DNA of 8,986 nt from Prosthecobacter debontii (GCA_945883455.1 CAMCXJ010000086.1:1-8986), one strand, 5' to 3'. Shown: positions 1 to 6,836, numbered from the stretch's first letter. Numbers and translations: made by a program. The notes: generated by a model not told the origin, from the letters alone.

Positions 1-117
1 CCCATCGACGACAATACCCACCAAGCTCTTCACGTTCTGATTTCCGATACGGAAGAGCTCGTGAAAATCCTCGCTTCCATCATCCGCAAAAAGTCCGCCA
101 CGTTGCCTCTTCCTTGA
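1..117 (+). CDS. C-terminal fragment of a small protein, probably four-helix-bundle (23S rRNA IVP-like) family
   Basis: Frame 1 is open from the window edge to TGA at 115-117 and encodes 38 residues; the start lies outside the window. The visible part is one amphipathic helix containing EELVKILASIIRKKSA, then a short Leu/Pro tail. This resembles the last helix of the small free-standing four-helix-bundle proteins related to the 23S rRNA intervening-sequence protein, which typically end in an EEL-x-(K/R)-I-L-x-S-I-x-K pattern. The match is from memory and covers only about 20 residues. The function of these stand-alone proteins is not established. The stop is followed after two bases by a heptamer repeat array that runs to the start of the next gene. 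If the family call is wrong, this is simply the end of an unidentified helical protein. Confidence 0.5.
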   Translation, partial: PIDDNTHQALHVLISDTEELVKILASIIRKKSATLPLP

Positions 118-119
118 GG

Positions 120-143
120 TTTAAAGTTTAAAATTTAAAGTTT
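120..143 (+). repeat. 7-bp tandem array, TTTAAAR type, copy 1
   Basis: Three full units and a 3-base remainder: tttaaag (120-126), tttaaaa (127-133), tttaaag (134-140), ttt (141-143). The array fills nearly the whole gap between the upstream stop and the ATG at 145. Its 17-mer tttaaaatttaaagttt (127-143) recurs exactly at 1186-1202. It is pure A/T apart from the G of the units and contains TAAAAT (129-134), which is close to a -10 hexamer, but no convincing -35 element lies at normal spacing. Heptamer short tandem repeats of this kind are known between genes in several bacterial groups; a role here is not shown. Confidence 0.85.
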
Positions 144-144
144 C

Positions 145-1167
145 ATGAGCGCCGCGATCACCGTCCATAACCTTTACCGCTTCTTCGGGCCGCTTCAGGC
201 TGTGAACGGCGTGTCTTTCGAAATCCCGCACGGCTCCGTCTGTGGCTTTGTCGGCGCGAACGGTGCGGGTAAAACCACAACCATGCGCATCCTCGCATCA
301 CTCGACTACCCAACAATGGGCCATGCCGAAATCTGCGGGATCAATGTTACCCACCACCCCGCCGAAGTCCGCCGCCTGATCGGCTGGATGCCGGATCATT
401 TCGGCAACTACGACAACATGACCGTGCTGGAATACCTGGACTTCTACGCCCGCGCTCTCGGTTACAAGGGTGCGGAACGCCGCCAGCGCATCGATGAGGT
501 TATGGATTTCACCGACCTCGTCCCGCTCGCCGACCGCTTTTCCAACAAGCTCTCCAAGGGCATGACCCAGCGCCTTTGCCTCGGTCGCTCATTGCTGCAC
601 GATCCGCAGGTGCTGATCATGGACGAGCCCGCCGCCGGTCTCGACCCCAAGGCGCGCGTCGAGCTCAAGCACCTCATCCGCGTCCTCGCCAAGGAGGGCA
701 AAACGATTTTCATCTCCTCCCACATCCTCTCCGAACTCGGCGAGATGTGCGATTCCCTGCTGTTCATCAACAACGGCCGCATCGTCCACCACGGCGATTC
801 GGAGAGCCTGAAAAAATCCACCGACCTGCTCGGCGGCGTGCTTTACGATGTTCAGCTAGACGGCGATCCGCAGGTGCTCTCAGACTGGGCCGTGCTGCAG
901 CCGAACATCGAGTTCCTAGAGTCCCGAAAAAACGGCGGCCGCATTCGCATCGATACAGAAGACCCGAACAAGGCCGCCGACGTCCTCGCCCGCATGGTGA
1001 AAGACAATCTCCGCGTCGTCGATTTCCACCGCGAGCAGCGCAACCTCGAAGACGCCTTCATCGATATCCTCGCCAACCTCGAGAAAAACCAACCCGCCTT
1101 CGCCACCCCACCCCCGCTTCCCTCACAGGCAACCCTCCTCCCCGCCGATCCACCCTACGATCCGTAA
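145..1167 (+). CDS. ABC-2-type exporter, ATP-binding subunit
   Basis: A 340-residue cytoplasmic ATPase that would power the membrane permease encoded next; the exported substrate is unknown. The nucleotide-binding domain covers residues 1-225: Walker A GANGAGKTT (37-45), signature LSKGM (136-140) in place of LSGGQ, Walker B VLIMDEP (156-162), D-loop AGLDP (164-168) and the switch histidine in SSHIL (H193). At the Q-loop the usual Gln is absent and the sequence is GWMPDHFG (80-87), a variant typical of one CcmA/DrrA-like subfamily common in Planctomycetes and Verrucomicrobia. Residues 230-312 form the extra C-terminal domain of this group, followed by a Pro-rich tail (about 318-340). The ATG at 145 is the only start that gives the normal N-terminus. 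No Shine-Dalgarno precedes it; it sits 1 base after a TTTAAAR heptamer array. The family is certain, the substrate is not. Confidence 0.95.
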   Translation: MSAAITVHNLYRFFGPLQAVNGVSFEIPHGSVCGFVGANGAGKTTTMRILASLDYPTMGHAEICGINVTHHPAEVRRLIGWMPDHFGNYDNMTVLEYLDFYARALGYKGAERRQRIDEVMDFTDLVPLADRFSNKLSKGMTQRLCLGRSLLHDPQVLIMDEPAAGLDPKARVELKHLIRVLAKEGKTIFISSHILSELGEMCDSLLFINNGRIVHHGDSESLKKSTDLLGGVLYDVQLDGDPQVLSDWAVLQPNIEFLESRKNGGRIRIDTEDPNKAADVLARMVKDNLRVVDFHREQRNLEDAFIDILANLEKNQPAFATPPPLPSQATLLPADPPYDP

Positions 1168-1185
1168 TCTTCCTCTTTATTAGGA

Positions 1186-1209
1186 TTTAAAATTTAAAGT
1201 TTAGAATTT
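1186..1209 (+). repeat. 7-bp tandem array, TTTAAAR type, copy 2
   Basis: Units tttaaaa (1186-1192), tttaaag (1193-1199), tttagaa (1200-1206) and ttt (1207-1209), the same length (24 bp) and period as the array at 120-143, sharing its exact 17-mer. It occupies about half of the 49-bp gap between the ATPase and permease genes and ends 7 bases before the permease ATG. It again contains TAAAAT (1188-1193). Because both neighbours probably lie in one transcript, an internal promoter or an unstructured leader for initiation without a Shine-Dalgarno is possible but unproven. Confidence 0.85.
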
Positions 1210-1216
1210 CCAGCGC

Positions 1217-2632
1217 ATGCACCTCTTCGATTTCCCCGACCGCCTATCGCCCATGCTCGTCAAGGAGCTGCGGCAAGGCATGCGTACGAAGGCCTTCGTT
1301 GGCGTTTTCCTCGCGCTCCAGATCATTCTAGGCGTCATCCTGCTTTCCGCCGGAGCCGCCGCCTCGTCGGATGATGCGGGCAGCACGATCTCGAATATCA
1401 TCTTCATCTTCTTCTCCATCGCAGTGCTGATCATCCAACCCATGCGCGGTATTAGCTCGCTGTCATCAGAAGTGAAGGGCAACACCATCGACATGATGGT
1501 GCTCACCCGCCTCTCGGCATGGCGCATCGTTACGGGAAAATGGGCGTCGATCGTGAGTCAATCCGCGCTGCTACTGGTTACCATCATCCCTTACCTCATC
1601 CTCCGCTACTTTTTCGGCGGCATGAACCTGATCGGGGAAATCGTTTTGCTCGCCGTGCTGTTCTTATCCTCCGCAGCGCTCACCGCCGTCACGGTCGGGC
1701 TTTCCGCCTCGTCTTCCGTAATCCTCCGCTCCGTGCTTCCTATGATCGCCCTGCCCATCGGCGCGTATTCGTTGCTGATGGCGCTCATGTTCGGCGCCTT
1801 CGGCGGTGGTGGCATGTCCACCTTCTTCGCTCTCGATACGGAAGAATCGCGCATCATCGTATCCATCTACCTTGCGGTTTGCGCCTATTACGGCTTCTTC
1901 ATGCTATCCACCGGCACTTCTCTCATCGCGCCCTATGCAGAGAACCACTCCACCCTCCGCCGCCTGATCTCGCTCGCCGTCACGTTCATCGCCGCCGTCC
2001 TCGGATCCATGTCTTTCACCAATGCGGACATGCTGCCTTTCTTCCTCACAGTCGTGCTACTGCCGGTCTTCGCGATCTCGCTCTCGGAGTTCGCTCCACT
2101 GGCCGCCCCGACCTATCGGAAATTCGCGAAACGCGGCGCCCTAGGGCAGCTCGCCGGGCTCTTCCTTTTCCCCGGCTGGGCGTCCGGCTTCTTTTTCTGC
2201 CTCGTCCTCATCGCGATCTCCGCCGCCCCCTTCCTCATCAACCGTACGACCTACAGTGGGAATGAACACTTCATCTACGGCCTCGCTTGCCTCGCGGGTC
2301 TGCTTTTCCCCGCCGTCATCATCAACGTCTTCCGCATCAACGGCCCACAACGCGTTTCCAATTACATACTAATCCTGCTCGGCTCCATCGTTCTCGCCTC
2401 CGTCCTCGCGGGCATCACCGATTCGCTCTCCAACAAGGATCTTCTCTGGCTGTTCTGCTGGATCCCGCCCGTCCTGATGTTCCTTGAGGAAATGGGCAGA
2501 TCCTCCGACGATAAGGTGCTGATTGCCTCCTTGGTCATCTGCATCATCTACATCGGTACGCTCCTGCTCCGCGCCGTGTACGCTTACCGGAAGTCGATCA
2601 TCGAAATCCGCGCCCACTCCGACTCCGAATGA
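1217..2632 (+). CDS. ABC-2-type exporter, membrane permease subunit
   Basis: A 471-residue polytopic inner-membrane protein, the expected partner of the ATPase encoded just upstream. The N-terminus has the family's short cytoplasmic stretch SPMLVKELRQGMRTKAF (11-27), then about 12 hydrophobic segments, roughly 28-47, 58-76, 112-130, 138-160, 170-195, 213-233, 250-267, 272-290, 322-343, 352-371, 382-400 and 434-452. Between segments 2 and 3 lies the coupling region with E85, GNTIDMMVLTRLS (88-100) and GKW (107-109), which matches the E-x(n)-GTLDLL...GK pattern of ABC-2 permeases. The gene starts 49 bp after the ATPase stop, has no Shine-Dalgarno, and its stop overlaps the next start in ATGA. 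At 471 residues it is longer than the basic six-segment ABC-2 subunit, so it may be a duplicated or extended form. The substrate cannot be read from the sequence. Confidence 0.9.
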   Translation: MHLFDFPDRLSPMLVKELRQGMRTKAFVGVFLALQIILGVILLSAGAAASSDDAGSTISNIIFIFFSIAVLIIQPMRGISSLSSEVKGNTIDMMVLTRLSAWRIVTGKWASIVSQSALLLVTIIPYLILRYFFGGMNLIGEIVLLAVLFLSSAALTAVTVGLSASSSVILRSVLPMIALPIGAYSLLMALMFGAFGGGGMSTFFALDTEESRIIVSIYLAVCAYYGFFMLSTGTSLIAPYAENHSTLRRLISLAVTFIAAVLGSMSFTNADMLPFFLTVVLLPVFAISLSEFAPLAAPTYRKFAKRGALGQLAGLFLFPGWASGFFFCLVLIAISAAPFLINRTTYSGNEHFIYGLACLAGLLFPAVIINVFRINGPQRVSNYILILLGSIVLASVLAGITDSLSNKDLLWLFCWIPPVLMFLEEMGRSSDDKVLIASLVICIIYIGTLLLRAVYAYRKSIIEIRAHSDSE

Positions 2633-3798
2633 AAATCCTCGCTCTCCTATTGACCGCCACCGCCGCCCTTTCCGCGGAATCCACCATCGGTCTTTCTTTC
2701 CCGCCCGGCGGTGACCCCATTTTCACCAAAGGCCTCCCTTCGATACGAATTTCCTCCCGGGAGCCCGCCCCTCTCGCCAAGACCGCCAAGGAAAACGATA
2801 CGGAGATATCCGCCGTGATCAGTGCCGCTGAGGACGCCTCGAAAAATTTCATCACCGCGTTCGGAGGATACGTCACGCATTTCGAAATCCTTCCCCCCGC
2901 CGGTCTCGATCCCCGCCTGACGAACTCGGCCTTCGACTATGTGCAGCGGCTCACCCTCGCCAAAAAAACCTCCCGCGAGGCGAACCCGAAGGCGCGCACC
3001 GGCATCTCCATCGCAAACTACGACCTCCAAGTCCTCGACGCCTGCCTGCGCGACGGCGCGGTGGGCCAGTTTGATTTCGTCTCCCTCAGCCCCTTTCCCG
3101 TGTCCCCCGGCACCGATCGCATCCTGCCCGGCGCGCTGGCCGCCGCCCGGAAACTGATGACCCTCCACGGCATGCCCGCCGAAACGCCCGTCCATATCAC
3201 CCTCTCCGGCCCGGAAGCTGACCTGGTCCTCGCCGCCGCCAGCGCCCGCACCGCCGGCTTCGACCACATCTTCATCGAGGCCTCCGCCGAAACCCTCGCG
3301 AGGATCCCGGGAAAAACCGAGCCCGCTCCACCCGTAAAGTCTCACACCGAATCCCCTTCCGTCTCCCTAGCCCTAGGCGAAACAAACCAAGCCGACGGCC
3401 TCGAACAGATCCTTCCCATCGACACGCCCTGGGATGCGGAGCTGAAAGCGAACCGCCTCCATCTCACCGCCATCCCGCCCGTTTTCCGCACCGCCTTCTT
3501 GGCCGCTCCTACATTCCTCGACCCCGAGCGGAAAACCTACGAGATCACCGTGGAAGCCAAGCGCCTCCCTTCCGACGACGGCCTCCAGAACGCAACCGGG
3601 CTGGCGCTGACCTATGAGGCCACCCACGGCCTGCGCACCGCAGAGCTCTGGGCTGTACCCGGCGATAACAAGTGGCACACGTACACATGGAGCGTCACCG
3701 ACGCCCGCTTCACCGCCAAGCTCGGCTGGCATTTCCTCCTCGACGCCTCCGGCACCGGAAACGATGTGCTCATCCGCGGGGTCAAGGTCGGCCGGTGA
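2629..3798 (+). CDS. Secreted protein with a degenerate glycoside-hydrolase-like barrel and C-terminal beta-sandwich
   Basis: A 389-residue protein with a Sec signal peptide (1-16, cleavage likely after ALSA) and no lipobox. Residues 78-220 look like part of a clan-A glycoside hydrolase TIM barrel: YVTHFEILPP (81-90), then a helix with YVQRLTLAKKTSREANPKAR (104-123), then QFDFVSLSPFP (147-157), recalling the 'HFEIWNEP ... Y...K..NP.A ... FD..S.HPY' order of GH39-like and GH5-like enzymes. The NEP motif with the acid/base Glu is not there: the strand reads EILPPAGLD. The barrel is also short at both ends. After a Pro/Ser linker (about 230-245), residues 262-389 are strand-rich (YEITVEAKRLP 304-314, WHTYTWSV 349-356, VLIRGVKVG 380-388) and could be a carbohydrate-binding-like jelly roll. 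Its start overlaps the permease stop by 4 bp, so it is probably translationally coupled to the transporter. The fold call is by eye; the function is unknown. Confidence 0.85.
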   Translation: MKILALLLTATAALSAESTIGLSFPPGGDPIFTKGLPSIRISSREPAPLAKTAKENDTEISAVISAAEDASKNFITAFGGYVTHFEILPPAGLDPRLTNSAFDYVQRLTLAKKTSREANPKARTGISIANYDLQVLDACLRDGAVGQFDFVSLSPFPVSPGTDRILPGALAAARKLMTLHGMPAETPVHITLSGPEADLVLAAASARTAGFDHIFIEASAETLARIPGKTEPAPPVKSHTESPSVSLALGETNQADGLEQILPIDTPWDAELKANRLHLTAIPPVFRTAFLAAPTFLDPERKTYEITVEAKRLPSDDGLQNATGLALTYEATHGLRTAELWAVPGDNKWHTYTWSVTDARFTAKLGWHFLLDASGTGNDVLIRGVKVGR

Positions 3799-3873
3799 AC
3801 GGCGCATGCCATTCCCATCCGAGCCGATGCTTCACCCTTGATCATTCCACCCCCAAAGCCGACCCTCGGTCTC

Positions 3874-4827
3874 ATGAGAATCATTGTGCTCGACGGCCAC
3901 ACCCTGAATCCCTGCGACAACCCTTGGACGCAAATCGAGACGCTCGGTGAACTCACCGTCTACGACCGGACACCGGCCGACCAGATCGTCGGGCGGGCGA
4001 GGGACGCGGAGATCATCCTCACCAACAAGGTGCCGCTATCCGCTGGAACCCTGAGCCAACTCCCGAACCTGAAATTCGTTTCCGTCCTCGCCACCGGCTA
4101 CAACATCATCGACACCGCCGCCTGCGCCGCGCGCGGCATCCCCGTTTCCAACGTCCCGGTTTACAGCACCGACGCCGTGGCCGAGTTCGTATTCTCGCTG
4201 ATCCTCGATTTCGCGAAGCGCCCCGCCTTCCACAGCGAACTCGCCAAGGAAGGCGCATGGGAGAGCAGCCCGGATTTCTGTTTCTGGGAAAACTCGAATT
4301 TCCGCGAACTCGCTGGGAAAACCATGGGCATCATCGGCTTCGGGCGCATCGGCCAGAGGGTCGGGGAACTCGCTGCCGCGTTCAAAATGAACATCCTTGC
4401 CCACTCTCGCTCCCAATCCGCCGCGACCGCCTTCCCCTTCGCTTGGGCATCCATCACCGAGATCCTGGAAAGCTCCGATTTCGTGTCCCTTCACTGCCCG
4501 CTCACGCCGGAAACCCACGGCCTGATCTCCGCCACTTCGCTCGCGAAAATGAAGCCCACCGCCTTCCTCGTGAATACCGCCCGCGGTTCACTCATAAACG
4601 AGCAAGCCCTCGCTGACGCTCTCAACATCGGCCTCATCGCTGGTGCCGCCTGCGATGTTGTTTCCGCCGAACCTATCCTACCCACCAACCCCCTCCTCCA
4701 CGCAAAAAACCTCACGCTCACGCCGCACATCGCTTGGGCCGCCATCGAAGCCCGCCAGCGACTCATGGCCATCACCGCCGAGAACATTGCCGCCTTTCTA
4801 TCAGGAAATTCTATCAACACGGTCTAA
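3874..4827 (+). CDS. D-2-hydroxyacid dehydrogenase (glycerate/hydroxypyruvate reductase-like)
   Basis: A 317-residue cytoplasmic oxidoreductase expected to interconvert a 2-oxoacid and a D-2-hydroxyacid with NAD(P)H; hydroxypyruvate or glyoxylate is likely but not proven. The N-terminus MRIIVLDGHTLNP is characteristic of this subgroup, which is why the ATG at 3874 is chosen over an in-frame TTG at 3838 that would add 12 low-quality residues. Substrate-binding segment LATGYNIID (72-80); Rossmann motif GFGRIG (155-160); catalytic triad R237 (NTARGSL), E266 (VVSAEP) and H285 (TPHIAWAA). The residues after the second Rossmann strand are AHSRS (176-180) with no acidic residue, which suggests NADPH rather than NADH. 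It lies 75 bp after the secreted protein gene; that spacer holds nothing I can name. It ends in tandem stops (TAATAA). It is probably not part of the exporter unit. Confidence 0.93.
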   Translation: MRIIVLDGHTLNPCDNPWTQIETLGELTVYDRTPADQIVGRARDAEIILTNKVPLSAGTLSQLPNLKFVSVLATGYNIIDTAACAARGIPVSNVPVYSTDAVAEFVFSLILDFAKRPAFHSELAKEGAWESSPDFCFWENSNFRELAGKTMGIIGFGRIGQRVGELAAAFKMNILAHSRSQSAATAFPFAWASITEILESSDFVSLHCPLTPETHGLISATSLAKMKPTAFLVNTARGSLINEQALADALNIGLIAGAACDVVSAEPILPTNPLLHAKNLTLTPHIAWAAIEARQRLMAITAENIAAFLSGNSINTV

Positions 4828-4914
4828 TAAGAAACCCAAACCAATTCCCAATATCATCAAAATTATCTCTTGAAGATATCTCTAAAATCCGCAATTTAGC
4901 AATCCCTTACCGAT
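4828..4914 (+). promoter_or_regulatory. AT-rich intergenic spacer, probable location of the rlpA promoter
   Basis: This 87-bp spacer is about two-thirds A+T in a GC-rich neighbourhood. It contains TTGAAG (4870-4875), TAAAAT (4883-4888, one mismatch to a -10 hexamer) and a direct repeat TATCTCT (4864-4870 and 4877-4883). No -35/-10 pair has normal spacing, so the exact promoter is not resolved. It has no rho-independent terminator for the preceding gene and no Shine-Dalgarno near the ATG at 4915. Confidence 0.3.
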
Positions 4915-5364
4915 ATGATAACAAATTTGAAACCTGCGATATTTGCTTTAGCATCGCTCGCCATCATCCCAAGTTGCGCAAGCACCAGCGACCCGAGCTC
5001 CGTTGCCCTTTGTGAACTCCGCGAGGCTGGATACCAAGTCAAGGCCACCGAGCAGGGCAAGGCTTCATGGTATTCGATCAAGACGAACTATGGCACCAAG
5101 ACCGCCAGCGGCCAGCGGCTCCGCAACAACGCCCCGACCGCTGCACACAAGACTCTGCCGATGGGCACCAAGGTTCGCGTGATCAACCTCAAAAACAACA
5201 AATCCGAAGTCGTTACCATCAATGATCGCGGCCCCTTCATCAAGGGACGCATCATCGACGTGACCATCGGCACCGCCGAGAAGCTGGGCTTTGTAAAGAA
5301 CGGGGTCGTTCCGGTAAAGGTAGAGGTTCTCTCTAGGATTGACGACAACAAGGGCAAGGAGTGA
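4915..5364 (+). CDS. rlpA: RlpA-family double-psi beta-barrel lipoprotein
   Basis: A 149-residue exported protein. Residues 1-20 form a signal peptide ending in a relaxed lipobox IIPS-C21, suggesting lipid anchoring. The double-psi beta-barrel spans about 46-139, with GKASWY (48-53), TASGQRL (63-69), TAAHKTLPMGT (75-85), VRVINL (87-92), NDRGPF (103-108) and GRIIDVT (111-117), the standard order of RlpA proteins. RlpA proteins act at the septum on peptidoglycan, cleaving stem-peptide-free glycan in Pseudomonas. There is no SPOR domain, so septal targeting as in E. coli or Pseudomonas is not expected. At the positions I align to the Pseudomonas catalytic Glu and Asp, this protein has Q67 and R70; the His (H78) is kept. 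It may therefore be weakly active or structural. It starts at the ATG at 4915, the only start that retains the signal peptide. Confidence 0.88.
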   Translation: MITNLKPAIFALASLAIIPSCASTSDPSSVALCELREAGYQVKATEQGKASWYSIKTNYGTKTASGQRLRNNAPTAAHKTLPMGTKVRVINLKNNKSEVVTINDRGPFIKGRIIDVTIGTAEKLGFVKNGVVPVKVEVLSRIDDNKGKE

Positions 5365-5374
5365 CTCGGAGTTT

Positions 5375-5389
5375 ACCTTTTGACAAGGT
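5375..5389 (+). repeat. Small stem-loop between rlpA and cca containing TTGACA
   Basis: The inverted repeat acctt (5375-5379) / aaggt (5385-5389) encloses a 5-base loop and lies 11 bases after the rlpA stop. Its loop and right arm contain a perfect -35-like TTGACA (5380-5385), but the sequence about 17 bases further on (gactct) is a poor -10. There is no T-run, so this is not a convincing terminator. It may be a weak promoter element for cca or chance. Confidence 0.25.
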
Positions 5390-5419
5390 GACCTCAGCCA
5401 CGGACTCTCTGCGCGGAAT

Positions 5420-6748
5420 ATGACCTCCCGCGCCGCCGCCACGAGCCTCGCTCTCCATCTCAACAAGGCAGGCCATACTGCTTTCTTCGCAGGCGGCTGC
5501 GTGCGTGACAAACTTCTCGGGCTTGAACCGAAGGATTACGACATCGCCACTTCCGCCACTCCATCCGAAGTCCTAAGCCTTTTCCCAGGCTCCAACGAAG
5601 TCGGGGCACACTTCGGTGTGGTCATCGCAAAATTTCAAGGCCACCACATCGAGATCGCAACCTTCCGCACGGACGGCTCCTATAGCGATGGACGCCGGCC
5701 GGATTCCGTCACTTTCTCTACCCCGGAGGAGGATGCCGAACGCCGCGATTTCACGATCAACGGACTCTTCGAAGACCCCTCAACCGGTGGGATCATCGAC
5801 CACGTGGGCGGTGTCCACGATCTCGAGGCAAAGATCATCCGCGCGATAGGCACACCCACACGCCGTTTTCAGGAAGACGCACTTCGCTTGCTCCGCGCCG
5901 TCCGTTTTTCCACCACTTTTAGCTTCCCCATCGGAACGGAAACTTTCTCCGCAATCCGCGAAAACGCCCACCTCCTTGATCAGATTTCTCCCGAACGTAT
6001 CCGCGACGAGTTTTCGAAAATCATCACCTCACCCAACCGCCGCCGCGGTCTTGAGCTGCTTATTGATTCTGGCCTCATTACCCATTTTCTCCCTGAAGTG
6101 CTGGCCCTGATCGGATGCGACCAACCGCCCGAATGGCATCCCGAGGGCGACGTTTACATCCACACCCGCATCATGTTGGAAATGCTCGCTCCCGACGCGC
6201 CGCTGGACCTCTGCCTCGCCACCCTGCTTCACGACATCGCCAAGCCACCCACCCGCACCATCGATCCCGACGGGCGAATCCGCTTCAACGGCCACGACGC
6301 CCTTGGCGCGGAAATGACCGTGGAAATTCTCACCCGCCTGCGTTACCCAAACGCCGTGATCCGCGACACCGCGCACATGGTTTCCCGCCACATGCAGTTT
6401 ATGAACGTGCAGCAGATGCGGAAGGCGAAGCTCAAGCGCTTCATGTCGGTGCCGACCTTTCCCCAAGAAATGGAGCTCCACCGCGTGGACTGCGCGTCCT
6501 CGAACGGTTTCACCGACAACTACGATTTCCTCAACGAAAAGGCCGAGGAATTCTCCCAAGAGCCACTCATCCCGCCCCCACTCGTCACCGGCAAGGACCT
6601 CATCGCCCGCGGCCTCAAACCCGGTCCGCGCTATAAGAACATCCTCGAGGAAATGCAGACCGAGCAACTCGAAAACCGACTTACCACCCGCGAGGAAGCC
6701 TTGGCCTTTCTCCAAACCCTCTTGGAGCATTCTTCCACTGACCACTGA
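5420..6748 (+). CDS. cca: CCA-adding tRNA nucleotidyltransferase / poly(A) polymerase family, with HD domain
   Basis: A 442-residue class II nucleotidyltransferase that adds or repairs the CCA end of tRNAs, or acts as a related poly(A) polymerase; the two cannot be separated with confidence by eye. Head domain: FFAGGCVRDKLLG (22-34), metal-binding DYDIAT (D39, D41), then RRDFTING (108-115) and DHVGGVHDL (127-135). Neck: EDALRLLRAVRFS (152-164) and PERIRDE (191-197), the usual nucleotide-recognition and helical elements. HD phosphohydrolase domain: H247, H271-D272, H292-D293 and H324. C-terminal motif GKDLIARGLKPGPRY (391-405), also found in bacterial HD-type enzymes. The ATG at 5420 is preceded only by a weak GGA two bases upstream. 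The last residues and the stop are encoded inside a 7-bp tandem array, so the extreme C-terminus (SSTDH) has probably been set by the repeat. Confidence 0.93.
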   Translation: MTSRAAATSLALHLNKAGHTAFFAGGCVRDKLLGLEPKDYDIATSATPSEVLSLFPGSNEVGAHFGVVIAKFQGHHIEIATFRTDGSYSDGRRPDSVTFSTPEEDAERRDFTINGLFEDPSTGGIIDHVGGVHDLEAKIIRAIGTPTRRFQEDALRLLRAVRFSTTFSFPIGTETFSAIRENAHLLDQISPERIRDEFSKIITSPNRRRGLELLIDSGLITHFLPEVLALIGCDQPPEWHPEGDVYIHTRIMLEMLAPDAPLDLCLATLLHDIAKPPTRTIDPDGRIRFNGHDALGAEMTVEILTRLRYPNAVIRDTAHMVSRHMQFMNVQQMRKAKLKRFMSVPTFPQEMELHRVDCASSNGFTDNYDFLNEKAEEFSQEPLIPPPLVTGKDLIARGLKPGPRYKNILEEMQTEQLENRLTTREEALAFLQTLLEHSSTDH

Positions 6749-6769
6749 CCACTCGGCACTTCCCACTCC
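6735..6769 (+). repeat. 7-bp tandem array, CCACTGA type, across the cca stop codon
   Basis: Five units with the core NCACTNN in strict 7-bp register: ccactga (6735-6741), ccactga (6742-6748), ccactcg (6749-6755), gcacttc (6756-6762) and ccactcc (6763-6769). The first two are identical and the rest degrade downstream. The TGA of unit 2 is the cca stop codon. On the complementary strand the unit reads as TCAGTGG, a heptamer seen between genes in many environmental bacteria (from memory). Its sequence is unrelated to the TTTAAAR arrays upstream, but the period is the same. Confidence 0.8.
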
Positions 6770-6836
6770 CACCCATTTTCTCCGCAAGAATCAATCCCGC
6801 TTGGACGTACCGGATTTCGCACCTAGCATCAACCCA

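Noticed and set aside
576..1190. Open + strand frame of 204 codons overlapping the ABC ATPase gene
   Set aside because: Arg/Pro-rich shadow of the ATPase frame in GC-rich DNA; the other frame carries all ABC motifs.
1186..1209. Rho-independent terminator between the two ABC genes
   Set aside because: The AT-only self-complementarity comes from the TTTAAA repeat; there is no GC stem or terminal T-run.
2647..3345. Open - strand frame of 232 codons opposite the secreted protein
   Set aside because: Gly-rich low-complexity product typical of antisense GC-rich codons; the sense frame has a signal peptide and is coupled to the permease.
6029..6787. Open - strand frame of 252 codons opposite cca
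   Set aside because: It is the antisense of a well-supported CCA enzyme; its N-terminal stretch is the translated heptamer repeat and it has no domain I recognise.
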